From JARRLC01 sp050290865 (GTDB lineage Bacteria > Pseudomonadota > Alphaproteobacteria > Rhizobiales > Rhodomicrobiaceae), in assembly GCA_050290865.1 (NCBI GenBank), contig JBNKIW010000016.1:21545-85544 (forward strand): a stretch of DNA of 64,000 nucleotides, read 5' to 3'. This document shows positions 56,335-64,000 of this stretch, in pieces. The position numbers and the translations under genes are program-made. The notes beneath the pieces are model-generated. The model did not search any database. It saw nothing but the letters and a program-made list of their open reading frames with translations, and was not told where the DNA came from. Within the stretch, counting starts at the first letter, position 1. Each line of letters opens with the position of its first letter.

Positions 56335-57762
56335 ATGCCCCCCGAACTCCCCCCGTCGCCCTCCGCCGACACGCTGGCCGCCTTCACCGCCATCGTGGGC
56401 GAGAAGCACGCCGTTACCGCGCCGGACGATCAGGCGCCTTACCTGAGCGAATGGCGGCGGCTCTACACGGGCAAAACTCCCCTCGTGCTGAAACCGGGCA
56501 GTACGGATGAGGTCGCTCGCATCATGGCGCTGGCGGATGCCACGCGGACGGCCATCGTGCCGCATGGTGGCAATACCGGCCTTGTCGGCGGACAGATCCC
56601 GTTCGGACCGGAGGTGGTGGTCAGCCTGGAGCGCCTCAATCGCATTCGCGCGGTGGATGCGCGGGGGCATACGCTGATTGCCGAAGCGGGCGTGACGCTC
56701 GCCGCTGTGCAGAAGGCTGCCGAAGATGCCGGGCGGCTGTTTCCCTTGAGCATCGCTTCCGAGGGCTCCTGCCAGATCGGCGGCAATTTCGCCACCAATG
56801 CCGGCGGGTTGCAGGTGCTGGCCTATGGCAACGCGCGCGATCAGGTTCTGGGGCTGGAGGTCGTGCTCGCCGACGGACGCATCTGGGAGGGTCTGCGCGC
56901 GCTGCGTAAGGACAACACGGGCTACGATTTGCGCGACCTGTTCGTTGGCTCGGAGGGTACGCTGGGCATCATCACCGCGGCGGTGCTGCGCCTGTTGCCG
57001 CAACCGAAGTCCAAAGCGACGGCGTTCGTCGCGCTGGCCGGCCTGGAGGACGCCGCGCGGCTGTTCGAGCTGGCGCATGAGCGTGGGGCGGGGGAACTGA
57101 CGGCGTTCGAACTGATGCCGCGTATCGGCATGGATTTCGTGCTGCGCCATGCCAGCGGCACGCGCGACCCCCTCGGCGCCGCCTATCCGTGGTACGTGCT
57201 GTTCGAAATCTCCAGCCTGCGCCCGGACGATGCCGCGACCGCTCTTGCCGAGCGTATGCTGATGGACGCCGCCGAGGCGGGCATTGTCGCCGATGGTGTG
57301 CTCGCGGCTTCGCTGACGCAGGCGGCGGATTTCTGGCGGCTGCGCGAGATGATGTCGGAGGTGCAGTTGCAGGAGGGCGGCAGCATCAAGAATGACGTGT
57401 CGGTGCCCGTCGCCGATCTTCCCGAGTTTCTGCACCGCGCCGATGAGGCGGTGAAGGCGGCGGTGCCGGGTTGCCGTCCGGTGCCTTTCGGCCATTACGG
57501 CGACGGCAACATTCATTTCAATGTCAGTCAGCCGGTGGACACGGATACGGACGCCTTTCTGGACCGTTGGGAGGACGTGGCCGCTGCGATCAACCGCATC
57601 GTGCTCGACTACGGCGGGTCGATCAGTGCCGAGCACGGCATCGGACGCATGAAACGCGACGTGCTGCCGGGGGTGAAAAGCGCGGTGGAAATGGACTTGA
57701 TGCGCCGGATCAAGGCCGCGCTCGACCCGCAGGGCATCCTCAATCCGGGCAAGCTGCTGTAG
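56335..57762 (+). CDS. GlcD-like FAD-linked oxidase (D-2-hydroxyacid dehydrogenase)
   Basis: The 475-residue flavoprotein has the PCMH FAD-binding motif PHGGNTGLVGGQ, SEGSCQIGGNFATNAGG, GSEGTLGIIT and a C-terminal FAD-linked oxidase domain with GHYGDGNIHFNVSQP and AEHGIGRMKR (His ligands for the metal). It oxidises D-lactate, D-2-hydroxyglutarate or glycolate; which is not clear. ATG 56335 has AGGGAA 6 bp upstream; GTG 56302, overlapping the tsaC stop, is the alternative. Confidence 0.9.
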   Translation: MPPELPPSPSADTLAAFTAIVGEKHAVTAPDDQAPYLSEWRRLYTGKTPLVLKPGSTDEVARIMALADATRTAIVPHGGNTGLVGGQIPFGPEVVVSLERLNRIRAVDARGHTLIAEAGVTLAAVQKAAEDAGRLFPLSIASEGSCQIGGNFATNAGGLQVLAYGNARDQVLGLEVVLADGRIWEGLRALRKDNTGYDLRDLFVGSEGTLGIITAAVLRLLPQPKSKATAFVALAGLEDAARLFELAHERGAGELTAFELMPRIGMDFVLRHASGTRDPLGAAYPWYVLFEISSLRPDDAATALAERMLMDAAEAGIVADGVLAASLTQAADFWRLREMMSEVQLQEGGSIKNDVSVPVADLPEFLHRADEAVKAAVPGCRPVPFGHYGDGNIHFNVSQPVDTDTDAFLDRWEDVAAAINRIVLDYGGSISAEHGIGRMKRDVLPGVKSAVEMDLMRRIKAALDPQGILNPGKLL

Positions 57763-58458
57763 CTACCGCATCAGCGGAGCCCGGGCGAGCACGCGGAACA
57801 GGCCGGCGCCGCCCGGATCGCCGCACAGGCAGAGATCCTCAAATGTGAAAGGCGCGGCGGTGAGAGGCGCAACGGCGGGCGTGAGCGCCGTTTCGACCGC
57901 GTTCAGCTCCGCCTCATCCAGCGGTCCGGCCAGCGTGATGTGGAACAGGAAGCGGTGGAAGATGTCCGCGTAGCCGAATTGCTCCAGCAGCAAGGTGGCA
58001 TCCGGCGGCAGATCACCTTGGCGCCGGGCGCGATCGTCGCCGTTGAGGGGATCGCGGAAACGGTCGAAATGGGTTACGCAGTCGTCCGCCAGCCAGCCGA
58101 TGTCCGTGTGGTCTCCGCTCAGCACGAGCGCCAGATAGCGCGAGAAGCGATGAAGCCGCAAAGGCGCGGAGCGGATGCGCCGCCGCCGTGCACAGAATGC
58201 GGCCAGCGTCCCGGCAAGTTCATCCGCGCTCGCACCCTCGCGCGGGCGGAACGGCGCCTTGATGGTCGCGTGAATGCCGTAGCGGCGCGGCGAGGCCGTG
58301 GCCCGCTCCACAAGAGCGGCGTCCAGCCCGAGATCGGCGCGCGGCGCGGCGAGCGCTTCGCCGGTCTCCACCTCGGCTCCAAACCAGCCGCGTGCGAATG
58401 CAGCGAGCGGGCTGTCCGGCGCGGGTACCCAGTAGATGGCGTATCTTTCGTAGCTCAT
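57763..58458 (-). CDS. DUF1045 protein, 2H phosphoesterase fold
   Basis: The 231-residue protein has two HxT motifs, IHATIKAPF and FHITLAGPL, the hallmark of the 2H phosphoesterase superfamily, and matches the DUF1045 group often found in phosphonate operons. No phosphonate genes are here, so the substrate, possibly a cyclic phosphate or nucleotide, is open. ATG 58458 begins the conserved region (MSYERYAIYWVPAPDSPLAAF). Confidence 0.82.
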   Translation of the reverse strand: MSYERYAIYWVPAPDSPLAAFARGWFGAEVETGEALAAPRADLGLDAALVERATASPRRYGIHATIKAPFRPREGASADELAGTLAAFCARRRRIRSAPLRLHRFSRYLALVLSGDHTDIGWLADDCVTHFDRFRDPLNGDDRARRQGDLPPDATLLLEQFGYADIFHRFLFHITLAGPLDEAELNAVETALTPAVAPLTAAPFTFEDLCLCGDPGGAGLFRVLARAPLMR

Positions 58459-58643
58459 AGGCAATGTTATGGCAGGCGCCTGTGGCAATTGCACGTCGTC
58501 TCAGGGCCCGGACAGATTCCGGCCGAACAAAGGAATGCGATGTGAACCCTGGCTGCGGAACGGGGATAGGTGCGGAGCCGTCTTGAAAGCCGCCATCAAT
58601 TGGCGCTTATTGGGAGCATGCTGGAATACCGCCCGAGGGGATC

Positions 58644-60737
58644 ATGGATCAGAGTCAAACCACGCCTGCCGCTCCCATCGCGGAGAAGCGCCCCGTGACG
58701 GATGTCCGTCACGGCATCACCCGGACCGACGAATACGCCTGGCTGCGTGCCGCGAACTGGCAGGAGGTCATGCACGACCCGTCGGTGCTGGCCGCTGACA
58801 TCCGCGCGCATCTGGAGGCGGAGAACGCTTTCAGCAAGGCCATGCTGGCCGATACAGAGGCGCTGCAGGTGACGCTGTTCCAGGAGATGAAGGGCCGCAT
58901 CAAGGAGGACGACTCCACCGTGCCCTCGCCGGACGGGCGGTGGGCCTATTTCCGCAGCTATGTGACCGGGGGCCAGCACCCGCTTTTTTGCCGGGAGCCC
59001 AGGGAGGGCGGGGCAAAAGAAGTCGTCCTCGATGGCAACAAGCTGGCCGAAGGGCTGCATTTCTTCTCCATCGGCAGCATAGCGCACAGCCACGATCACG
59101 AACTCCTGGCCTATGGCGTGGACGATAAAGGGTCCGAACTGCATACGATCAAGGTTCGTGACCTTTCGACGGGCAATGCGCTCAGCGACGAAATCCCCGA
59201 CACGGCGTCGGGCGAGATCGTCTGGAGCCCGGACCGGCAGTGGCTGTTCTATGTCCGGCTCGATGAGAACCTGCGTCCGCGCCGGGTTTACCGCCACCGC
59301 ATGGGCACGCCCGCGAGCGACGATATCCTCGTCTATGACGAACCGGACCCGGGATTCTTCGTCTCCCTCGGCGAGGCCGCGGACCGGCGTTTCATCATCA
59401 TCCATTGCGGCGATCAGCAGACCTCCGAAGCGTACCTGATCGACGCGGCGAATGTGGAGGCGCCGGCCGTTCTCGTCGCCGAACGCGAGAAGCAGCACGA
59501 ATATTCGGTCGATAGCTGTGACGGGCGCCTGATCATCCTCACCAATTCCGGCGATGCGGAGGATTTCCGCATCATGGAGGCGGCAGTCGGCGCCAGCCGG
59601 AGTGAATGGCGCGAGATCGAACCGCATCGTCCCGGGCGGCTCATCATGTCGATCCTGGTTTTCAAGGACTATCTCGTGCGGCTGGAACGGGAGAACGGGC
59701 TGCCGCGTGTCGTCATCCGTGCGTTCGACGATGGAGAGGAGCACAGCATTGCTTTCAACGAGGAAGCCTATTCGCTGGGAGTCGTGCCGGGCTACGAGTT
59801 CGACACGACCACGCTGCGCTTCAACTACTCGTCGATGACCACGCCCGGACAGGTCTTCGACTACGACATGACGACGCGCCAGCGGAGGCTACGCAAGACG
59901 CAGGTGGTGCCGAGCGGGCACAACCCTTCGGATTATGTCACGCGCCGCGTCTTCGCGCCCGCCGAGGATGGCGAACTCGTGCCGGTCTCGCTCCTCTATC
60001 GCACCAGTACGCCGCTCGACGGGTCCGCGCCGCTCCTGCTCTACGGCTACGGCTCATACGGCATCTCCATGCCCGCTTCGTTCATGACCAACCGGCTCAG
60101 CCTCGTGGACCGCGGCTTCATTTACGCGATCGCGCATGTCCGCGGTGGAAAGGAGAAGGGCTACCGCTGGTATCGCGAGGGGCGGCAGGAGAAGAAGGTC
60201 AACACGTTCACCGACTTCATCGCCGCGGGGCGCTATCTCGCCGCGAACGGCTTCACTTCGCCGGGGCGGATCGTCGGGCATGGCGGTTCGGCGGGGGGCA
60301 TGCTGATGGGCGCGGTGGCCAATATGGCGCCGGAACTGTTCCTCGGCATCATCGCTGAAGTGCCGTTCGTGGACGTGCTGGCCACGATGCTCGACGACAC
60401 GCTGCCGCTGACGCCGCCCGAATGGCCGGAATGGGGCAATCCGATCACCTCCAGCGCCGATTATCGGACGATTGCGACCTATTCGCCCTATGACAATGTC
60501 GAAGCTCAGAATTATCCGCACATCCTGGCGCTGGCGGGCCTCACGGACCCCCGCGTCACGTATTGGGAACCGGCAAAATGGATGGCCAGGCTGCGAGCGG
60601 CGAAGACCGGTGACACCTTGCTGCTGCTGCGCACGAATATGGAAGCGGGCCACGGCGGAGCGTCCGGCCGCTTCGACCGGCTGAAGGAGGTGGCGCTGGC
60701 CTATGCGTTTGCGCTCAAGATCGCGGGGAGGACGTGA
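58644..60737 (+). CDS. ptrB: Oligopeptidase B-like S9 peptidase
   Basis: The 697-residue serine peptidase has an N-terminal beta-propeller (about 70-400) and a C-terminal alpha/beta-hydrolase domain: LLYGYGSYGISMPASF, HVRGGKEKGYRWYREG, GHGGSAGGML with the nucleophile Ser near residue 549, the Asp loop LAGLTDPRVTYWEP, and ending with the His motif MEAGHGGASGRF. It is a cytosolic or periplasmic oligopeptidase; no export signal is seen. GAGGGGATC precedes ATG 58644. Confidence 0.94.
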   Translation: MDQSQTTPAAPIAEKRPVTDVRHGITRTDEYAWLRAANWQEVMHDPSVLAADIRAHLEAENAFSKAMLADTEALQVTLFQEMKGRIKEDDSTVPSPDGRWAYFRSYVTGGQHPLFCREPREGGAKEVVLDGNKLAEGLHFFSIGSIAHSHDHELLAYGVDDKGSELHTIKVRDLSTGNALSDEIPDTASGEIVWSPDRQWLFYVRLDENLRPRRVYRHRMGTPASDDILVYDEPDPGFFVSLGEAADRRFIIIHCGDQQTSEAYLIDAANVEAPAVLVAEREKQHEYSVDSCDGRLIILTNSGDAEDFRIMEAAVGASRSEWREIEPHRPGRLIMSILVFKDYLVRLERENGLPRVVIRAFDDGEEHSIAFNEEAYSLGVVPGYEFDTTTLRFNYSSMTTPGQVFDYDMTTRQRRLRKTQVVPSGHNPSDYVTRRVFAPAEDGELVPVSLLYRTSTPLDGSAPLLLYGYGSYGISMPASFMTNRLSLVDRGFIYAIAHVRGGKEKGYRWYREGRQEKKVNTFTDFIAAGRYLAANGFTSPGRIVGHGGSAGGMLMGAVANMAPELFLGIIAEVPFVDVLATMLDDTLPLTPPEWPEWGNPITSSADYRTIATYSPYDNVEAQNYPHILALAGLTDPRVTYWEPAKWMARLRAAKTGDTLLLLRTNMEAGHGGASGRFDRLKEVALAYAFALKIAGRT

Positions 60738-60842
60738 GAGGCCGCGGCCGGCCTGTTGGTGCGCGGTTTTGTCTTGGCTGTGTTTGAGCATGCGGGTATA
60801 TCTGCTCGTGTCCGCTGGCGGTACGCCGTGGCGGACAAATGT

Positions 60843-60929
60843 GCGGGTGTGGCGGAATTGGTAGACGCGCTGGACTCAAAATCCAGTTCTGGTGACAGAG
60901 TGTCGGTTCGACTCCGACCACCCGCACCA
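60843..60929 (+). tRNA. tRNA-Leu, anticodon CAA
   Basis: It is an 87-nt class II tRNA with encoded CCA. The acceptor stem GCGGGTG/CACCCGC, the anticodon stem CTGGA/TCCAG around loop CTCAAAA (anticodon CAA, reading UUG), a long variable arm and the T-arm GTCGG/CCGAC around TTCGACT are all present. The 3' end is a likely attachment site for the adjacent integrase. Confidence 0.97.
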
Positions 60930-60930
60930 C

Positions 60931-61042
60931 TTTTCCTTCCGCCATCGTCCGCCTACGTTCGCCATTGTCCGGCCTCCCCCTGGATTTCCATCGGAATTTT
61001 GCGATTGTGATCCATTTTCTTTCCGCCATCGTCCGCCTACGT
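60931..61042 (+). repeat. Direct repeats next to tRNA-Leu, possible integrase-binding sites
   Basis: A 28-bp sequence at 60931-60958 recurs at 61015-61042 with one difference; its core is CCGCCATCGTCCGCCTACGT. A partial copy (CGCCATTGTCCGGCC) follows the first copy by about 20 bp. The location between the tRNA and the integrase start suggests arm-type integrase sites or remnants of attachment events; neither is proven. Confidence 0.6.
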
Positions 61043-61131
61043 CCGTCTGCATCCGGTGTTGTCTGGGGGTATATTTGGGGGCATCATACCGGCAGATCAT
61101 CGCCGATACCCCCAAGGAGGATGTTTGCCAG

Positions 61132-62349
61132 ATGCCCCTTACGGAAGCAGCCGTTAGAACGGCGAAGCCGCGGGAGAAGCCCTACAAGCTTGCCGATGGC
61201 ACGGGCATGTATCTGCTGGTGAAGCCCAGTGGTTCGCGCCTGTGGCGTCTCAAGTATCGCTTTGGCGGGAAGGAAAAGGTCCTCGCTTTTGGCGCCTACC
61301 CTATCGTGGGTCTGAAGGAGGCGCGCGAGCGTCGAGATGAGGCCCGCCGCCTTCTCGCAGAAGGCCGGGACCCGGCAGCCGCGAAGGAGGAATTGAAGAG
61401 GGCCTCGCGGCTCGCTGCACAGAACGTGTTTGAACTCGTTGCCCGTGAGTTTGTGAAAAATCAAAGTGAGCGGTGGTCGCAACGCCACGCGTTTTATGTC
61501 GTTCAGCGGCTGGAGCAGTTAATTTTCCCGGATTTGGGAACGCGTCCGATTGCTGAGATCTCCGCTCCAGAACTGCTGGCTGTGCTCCGCAAGATTGAGG
61601 CGCGCGGGGCCACGGAACTGGCGCACCGCATGGGGCAGACGTGCGGGCAGATATTTCGCTATGGCATCGCGACCGGCGTGTGCGACCGTGATGTTGCGGC
61701 GGATCTGCGTGGGGCCCTCATTCCACATGTCAAAAAGCACATGCCTGCGATCCGCCCGGAAGAGCTGCCCGAGTTGCTGGCGGCCATCGCTGGCTACGAC
61801 GGTGCCCCAGTGACCCGGCTCGGGCTGAAGCTTCTTGCGCTCACATTTGTGCGCACGGCGGAGCTGATTGCCGCTGAGTGGCCTGAGTTCGACGTCCGTC
61901 GGACGTTATGGATCATCCCTGGCCCAAAAATGAAGATGAAGGATGAGCATCTGGTGCCGCTTTCGCGCCAGGCGCTTGCCGTGCTGGAGGAATTGCGGGC
62001 CATCAATGGCGAGAGAAGCCGCTTCGTCTTCGCCGCGGCGAACCATCGCAAGCACATATCTAACAACACACTTTTGTACGCGCTGTACCGCCTTGGTTAT
62101 CACAGCCGCATGACAGGGCATGGTTTCCGCGCAGTGGCGTCCACCATCCTCAACGAAGCCCGTGAGCACGGCGAGCATAACTTTGGCTTTGAGGTAATCG
62201 AGCGGCAACTCGCGCACTTAGAGCGAAACCAGGTGCGGGCGGCTTATAACCGCGCCGAGTACATCCAGGAGCGTCGCTTGATGATGCAGTGGTGGGGGGA
62301 TTTCCTCGACCGGCAAGCGGGCGGTGCGTTTCTGAAGCCACGCAATTAG
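61132..62349 (+). CDS. int: P4-type tyrosine recombinase/integrase
   Basis: The 405-residue protein has an N-terminal DUF4102 arm-binding domain (LTEAAVRTAKPREKPYKLADGTGMYLLV), a core-binding domain (about 100-200) and a catalytic domain with Arg241 (TFVRTAEL), Lys268 or 270 (GPKMKMKDEHLVPL), His330-Gly-Phe-Arg333 (MTGHGFR), His362 (QLAH) and the Tyr in AYNRAEY near 372. All catalytic residues are intact. AGGAGG lies 11 bp before ATG 61132. An inverted repeat at 61065-61113 ends just before the ribosome site. Confidence 0.95.
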   Translation: MPLTEAAVRTAKPREKPYKLADGTGMYLLVKPSGSRLWRLKYRFGGKEKVLAFGAYPIVGLKEARERRDEARRLLAEGRDPAAAKEELKRASRLAAQNVFELVAREFVKNQSERWSQRHAFYVVQRLEQLIFPDLGTRPIAEISAPELLAVLRKIEARGATELAHRMGQTCGQIFRYGIATGVCDRDVAADLRGALIPHVKKHMPAIRPEELPELLAAIAGYDGAPVTRLGLKLLALTFVRTAELIAAEWPEFDVRRTLWIIPGPKMKMKDEHLVPLSRQALAVLEELRAINGERSRFVFAAANHRKHISNNTLLYALYRLGYHSRMTGHGFRAVASTILNEAREHGEHNFGFEVIERQLAHLERNQVRAAYNRAEYIQERRLMMQWWGDFLDRQAGGAFLKPRN

Positions 62350-62750
62350 GTGGAGATCGGCGCACCGCGATCGCGGTCCGCAATCCACTCAGACACCTCA
62401 GACGCTTTCCACCGTGTCGCTTTTCCGATTTTCACCGGCGCGGGAAAACGCTTCTGCTTGACCAATTCGTAGATGGTGGTTTTTTTCAGGCCAACCATGA
62501 CCTCAACCGCAGGGCGGGGCAGTAACCGGTCACGTTGGCCGTTGCGACGATGTCCAGCGCGCGGCTTCCGCACCTCCTTCGCCCCGTCTATCGTTGAACT
62601 ATTTCCGGTGACAGCGGAAATCGCATCAAGAAAATGCTGCCATGAGACGTCGGTTTGATCACGTATAAATGCTTCGAGAGCGTCGTACACCAAATGTATA
62701 TCGATATTATTACTTGTTGAATGTACCGTCTTGCGAGTTATGCCACTCAT
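62346..62750 (-). CDS. AlpA-like transcriptional regulator with N-terminal extension
   Basis: The 134-residue protein ends with an AlpA/excisionase-type winged helix (about 79-130): VEVMVGLKKTTIYELVKQKRFPAPVKIG and RWKASEVSEWIADR. AlpA-type proteins control integrase genes of P4-like elements. The first 70 residues are unrecognised. ATG 62750 has GAGG 5 bp upstream and is preferred to an ATG at 62774. The gene converges with int with a 4-bp overlap of the stop codons. Confidence 0.85.
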   Translation of the reverse strand: MSGITRKTVHSTSNNIDIHLVYDALEAFIRDQTDVSWQHFLDAISAVTGNSSTIDGAKEVRKPRAGHRRNGQRDRLLPRPAVEVMVGLKKTTIYELVKQKRFPAPVKIGKATRWKASEVSEWIADRDRGAPIST

Positions 62751-63243
62751 AACAACCTCACGAAGCCGTGCCATCACGAAATGTAGATTACAAAATCATT
62801 ACAATACCGTCAACTGATTATTTTGATACTCCCGCGTGACCGTCTCTCCTGACGCCCTCAGTTCCGCAGCCTCCCCAGCACAATACGTGAACACGGTGCC
62901 CCCCTTTCCGAATATAGGGGTGAAAACGCCGGCACCGCCGGCACCCGCGCGCGGAAACCCCTGCTCAGTAAGGGTTTGGCGGGTGCCGGTCCTGCCCAAA
63001 AGACCGGCACCCACGCCGGCACCCCACCGGCACCCAATCCCTTTTTTTGAGCCATGATCACAGGGACGTGATTGATGCGGCGTGCAAAGGCCCGCGGTCT
63101 TTGCAATCGACAGGCAGCGTTTCGAAGAGCTATCCTATCCGGCCCGCGCCTTCTTGCCGCGGTGCGCGGGCTGATCCGCGTCGGCTGTTTCTCAGGCACC
63201 CGCCGGATACGGGCTCGGCCTCGATATCCGGCTTGAGCAACAG
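62751..63243. other. Non-coding region of the island with iteron-like cluster
   Basis: The 493 bp between the AlpA-like gene and the XRE gene have several open frames across GC-rich repeats, but none with a ribosome site or family match, so I leave it non-coding. It holds the CCGGCACC cluster (62929-63034) and an A+T-rich stretch at 62784-62830. Confidence 0.5.
62929..63034. repeat. Six CCGGCACC octamers with a perfect 11-bp hairpin (iteron-like)
   Basis: CCGGCACC occurs on the plus strand at 62929, 62938, 63004, 63016 and 63027, and as GGTGCCGG at 62982. The copies at 62982 and 63004 sit in a perfect inverted repeat GGGTGCCGGTC (62981-62991) / GACCGGCACCC (63002-63012) with a 10-bp spacer. 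Such clusters can be replication iterons or operator arrays. An A+T-rich stretch lies about 100-145 bp to the left. Confidence 0.7.
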
Positions 63244-63450
63244 TCACAGCGGCATGTTCAGTCCTGCCGCCAGTTTTACGGCGGTATCGACAGTGAAGTT
63301 CACCTTGCGCAGCTCGATATCGCTGACGTGGGTCAACGCAATGCCGGTCGCTCTGGCCACCTCATTTTGGCTGAGACCAAGTCGCCTGCGAAACGCGCGC
63401 AGATTCCTGGAAAACGCAGCACGTGCTTCGATGTCGATGTCGTTTGTCAT
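63244..63450 (-). CDS. XRE family helix-turn-helix regulator
   Basis: The 68-residue protein is essentially one Cro/C1-type domain: LRAFRRRLGLSQNEVARATGIALTHVSDIELRKVNFTVDTAVKLAAGLNM. A strong GGGAGGGG ribosome site precedes ATG 63450. It is probably the element's repressor; it lies 34 bp after the 93-residue unknown gene. Confidence 0.9.
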   Translation of the reverse strand: MTNDIDIEARAAFSRNLRAFRRRLGLSQNEVARATGIALTHVSDIELRKVNFTVDTAVKLAAGLNMPL

Positions 63451-63484
63451 TGGTGCCCCTCCCTGCTCAGCAGTGCCCGCGCCG

Positions 63485-63766
63485 TCAATGCAGCGGCATC
63501 ACGCGAAGTGTGCCCGCCATCCCTTCTTCCTCAAGCGTCGCGACAATCCCATCAATCTCTTCGTCTACCATGTCGCGCATGTCTTGACGGGATTCGACTG
63601 GAAATGCCTCAACGTAATATCCGAGACACCATGCCAACGCTAACAACACCGAAGTTATTTCGGTGTCGCCTTCCAGGAAGGGGTGCAGAAAGTCAGATAG
63701 CGCATCAAGTATTTCTTCGCCACGCCGTGCAACCTGGTCAGTCGTTTCCTGACTTACATCCATCAT
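63485..63766 (-). CDS. Acidic 93-residue protein, unknown function
   Basis: Not recognised. The sequence is acidic, with a hydrophobic middle (ITSVLLALAWCLGYYVEAFP) and helical flanks rich in Asp/Glu. ATG 63766 has GAGGGG 6 bp upstream. The 34-bp gap to the XRE gene and 66-bp gap from the partial gene suggest one minus-strand transcript. A small regulatory or anti-repressor role is only a guess. Confidence 0.7.
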   Translation of the reverse strand: MMDVSQETTDQVARRGEEILDALSDFLHPFLEGDTEITSVLLALAWCLGYYVEAFPVESRQDMRDMVDEEIDGIVATLEEEGMAGTLRVMPLH

Positions 63767-63832
63767 GTCATTCCCCTCTTGTAAATCCGCTGTTGCAGAA
63801 CCCCCTCGTTCACTGGCACAGCCCCCCATTCG

Positions 63833-64000
63833 TTACACCCGCCCCCACCCATGTTCCTGCTTGTCCTCGATTTGCTGCGTCCCCCCTCGCCGCCTATAGA
63901 ACTCGGCCTGGATGGCGCCGAACGCGGCTTCGCGCGTTTCCCAGGCGCCGTCATCGCCCGTGTAGGCGCGCGCGAGCGTCGCGGCCGCGGCGGCATCCAC
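63833..64000 (-). CDS. Unknown island gene, C-terminal part only (cut by window edge)
   Basis: A frame open from base 64000 gives 55 residues before a TAA at 63833-63835. It contains a helical YTGDDGAWETREAAFGAI segment, then AEFYRRRGG and a polar end. It is not recognised. It is the only frame on this strand that is open to the edge and ends at a sensible distance from the next gene. Confidence 0.6.
   Translation of the reverse strand: MDAAAAATLARAYTGDDGAWETREAAFGAIQAEFYRRRGGTQQIEDKQEHGWGRV

Larger units (their letters stand above)
60930..64000. mobile_element. One end of an integrated genomic element at tRNA-Leu
   Basis: The segment starts just after the tRNA and contains a P4-type integrase, an AlpA-like regulator, a XRE repressor, an iteron-like region and unknown genes, all unlike the housekeeping genes to the left. 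tRNA genes are usual attB targets for such integrases. The distal end and attR are outside the window. Confidence 0.75.

Noticed and set aside
62929..63034. CRISPR-like array
   Set aside because: The octamers are too short, irregularly spaced and in both orientations; no spacer-repeat periodicity and no cas gene.
62799..63247. Overlapping minus-strand frames across the CCGGCACC cluster
   Set aside because: They lack a clear ribosome site, their Gly/Ala/Pro repeats merely reflect the octamers, and no family is recognised; a degenerate gene end near 62800-62900 cannot be fully excluded.
63047..63643. 198-residue plus-strand frame opposite the XRE and 93-residue genes
   Set aside because: The minus strand has a clear helix-turn-helix protein with a strong ribosome site; this frame has no family features.
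63763..63996. 77-residue Arg/Ser-rich minus-strand frame at the right edge
   Set aside because: It is out of frame with the better candidate ending at 63833, has low-complexity composition, and would overlap the 93-residue gene.

Overview
The window is a GC-rich alphaproteobacterial chromosome segment. The order secB / dnaQ-coaE-aroE-maf-PPSR / hemE-hemJ-rho, followed by mnmE-mnmG-rsmG-parA-parB, is the layout known around the chromosomal replication origin of Caulobacter and other Alphaproteobacteria. Hyphomicrobiales-like families such as Parvibaculaceae would fit the gene content, but the sequence alone does not fix the genus.

Layout. 1-1.8 kb: rtcB (cut by the left edge) and archease, an RNA ligase pair, divergent from holA. 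2.9-5.5 kb: a tim44-mltA-smr operon on the minus strand. 5.7-7 kb: fxsA and secB. 7-10.7 kb: a minus-strand operon PPSR-maf-aroE-coaE-dnaQ. 10.67-11.04 kb: the divergent PPSR/hemE gap, the candidate oriC. 11-15.3 kb: hemE, hemJ, rho, mdh. 15.3-18.3 kb: a CPBP membrane protein, yidD, a NifU-like protein, folE, hisI. 18.6-24.5 kb: a fused indolepyruvate oxidoreductase, a YqeY protein and a flavin monooxygenase. 24.7-27.7 kb: two unusual proteins, a secreted protein made of a duplicated four-cysteine unit and a pentapeptide-repeat/J-domain/membrane fusion. 28-37.2 kb: argG, GNAT, VOC, mnmE, a small secreted protein, mnmG, rsmG, parA, parB, with parS-like palindromes at 29.07, 32.19 and 34.81 kb. 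37.2-60.7 kb: housekeeping and catabolic genes (oxyR, DUF3050, aldo/keto reductase, propionyl-CoA carboxylase alpha, clpB, MOSC, rlmD-like, dxs, xseB, a deacetylase, a lipoprotein, a short-chain dehydrogenase, an enoyl-CoA hydratase, an acyl-CoA dehydrogenase, tsaC, a GlcD-like oxidase, DUF1045, oligopeptidase B).

The last 3 kb is accessory DNA. A tRNA-Leu(CAA) gene is followed at once by direct repeats and a P4-type tyrosine integrase. A convergent minus-strand set follows: an AlpA-like regulator, an iteron-like cluster of six CCGGCACC octamers with a strong hairpin, a XRE repressor, a 93-residue unknown, and a gene cut by the right edge. This looks like one end of an integrated element; the other end lies outside the window.

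The most interesting items are the candidate oriC with its parS-like sites, the iteron-like cluster in the island, a two-copy family of 67-bp palindromic repeats (27791-27857 and 38224-38290), the pentapeptide/J-domain fusion and the duplicated cysteine protein. No CRISPR array, rRNA or recognisable defence system was found.
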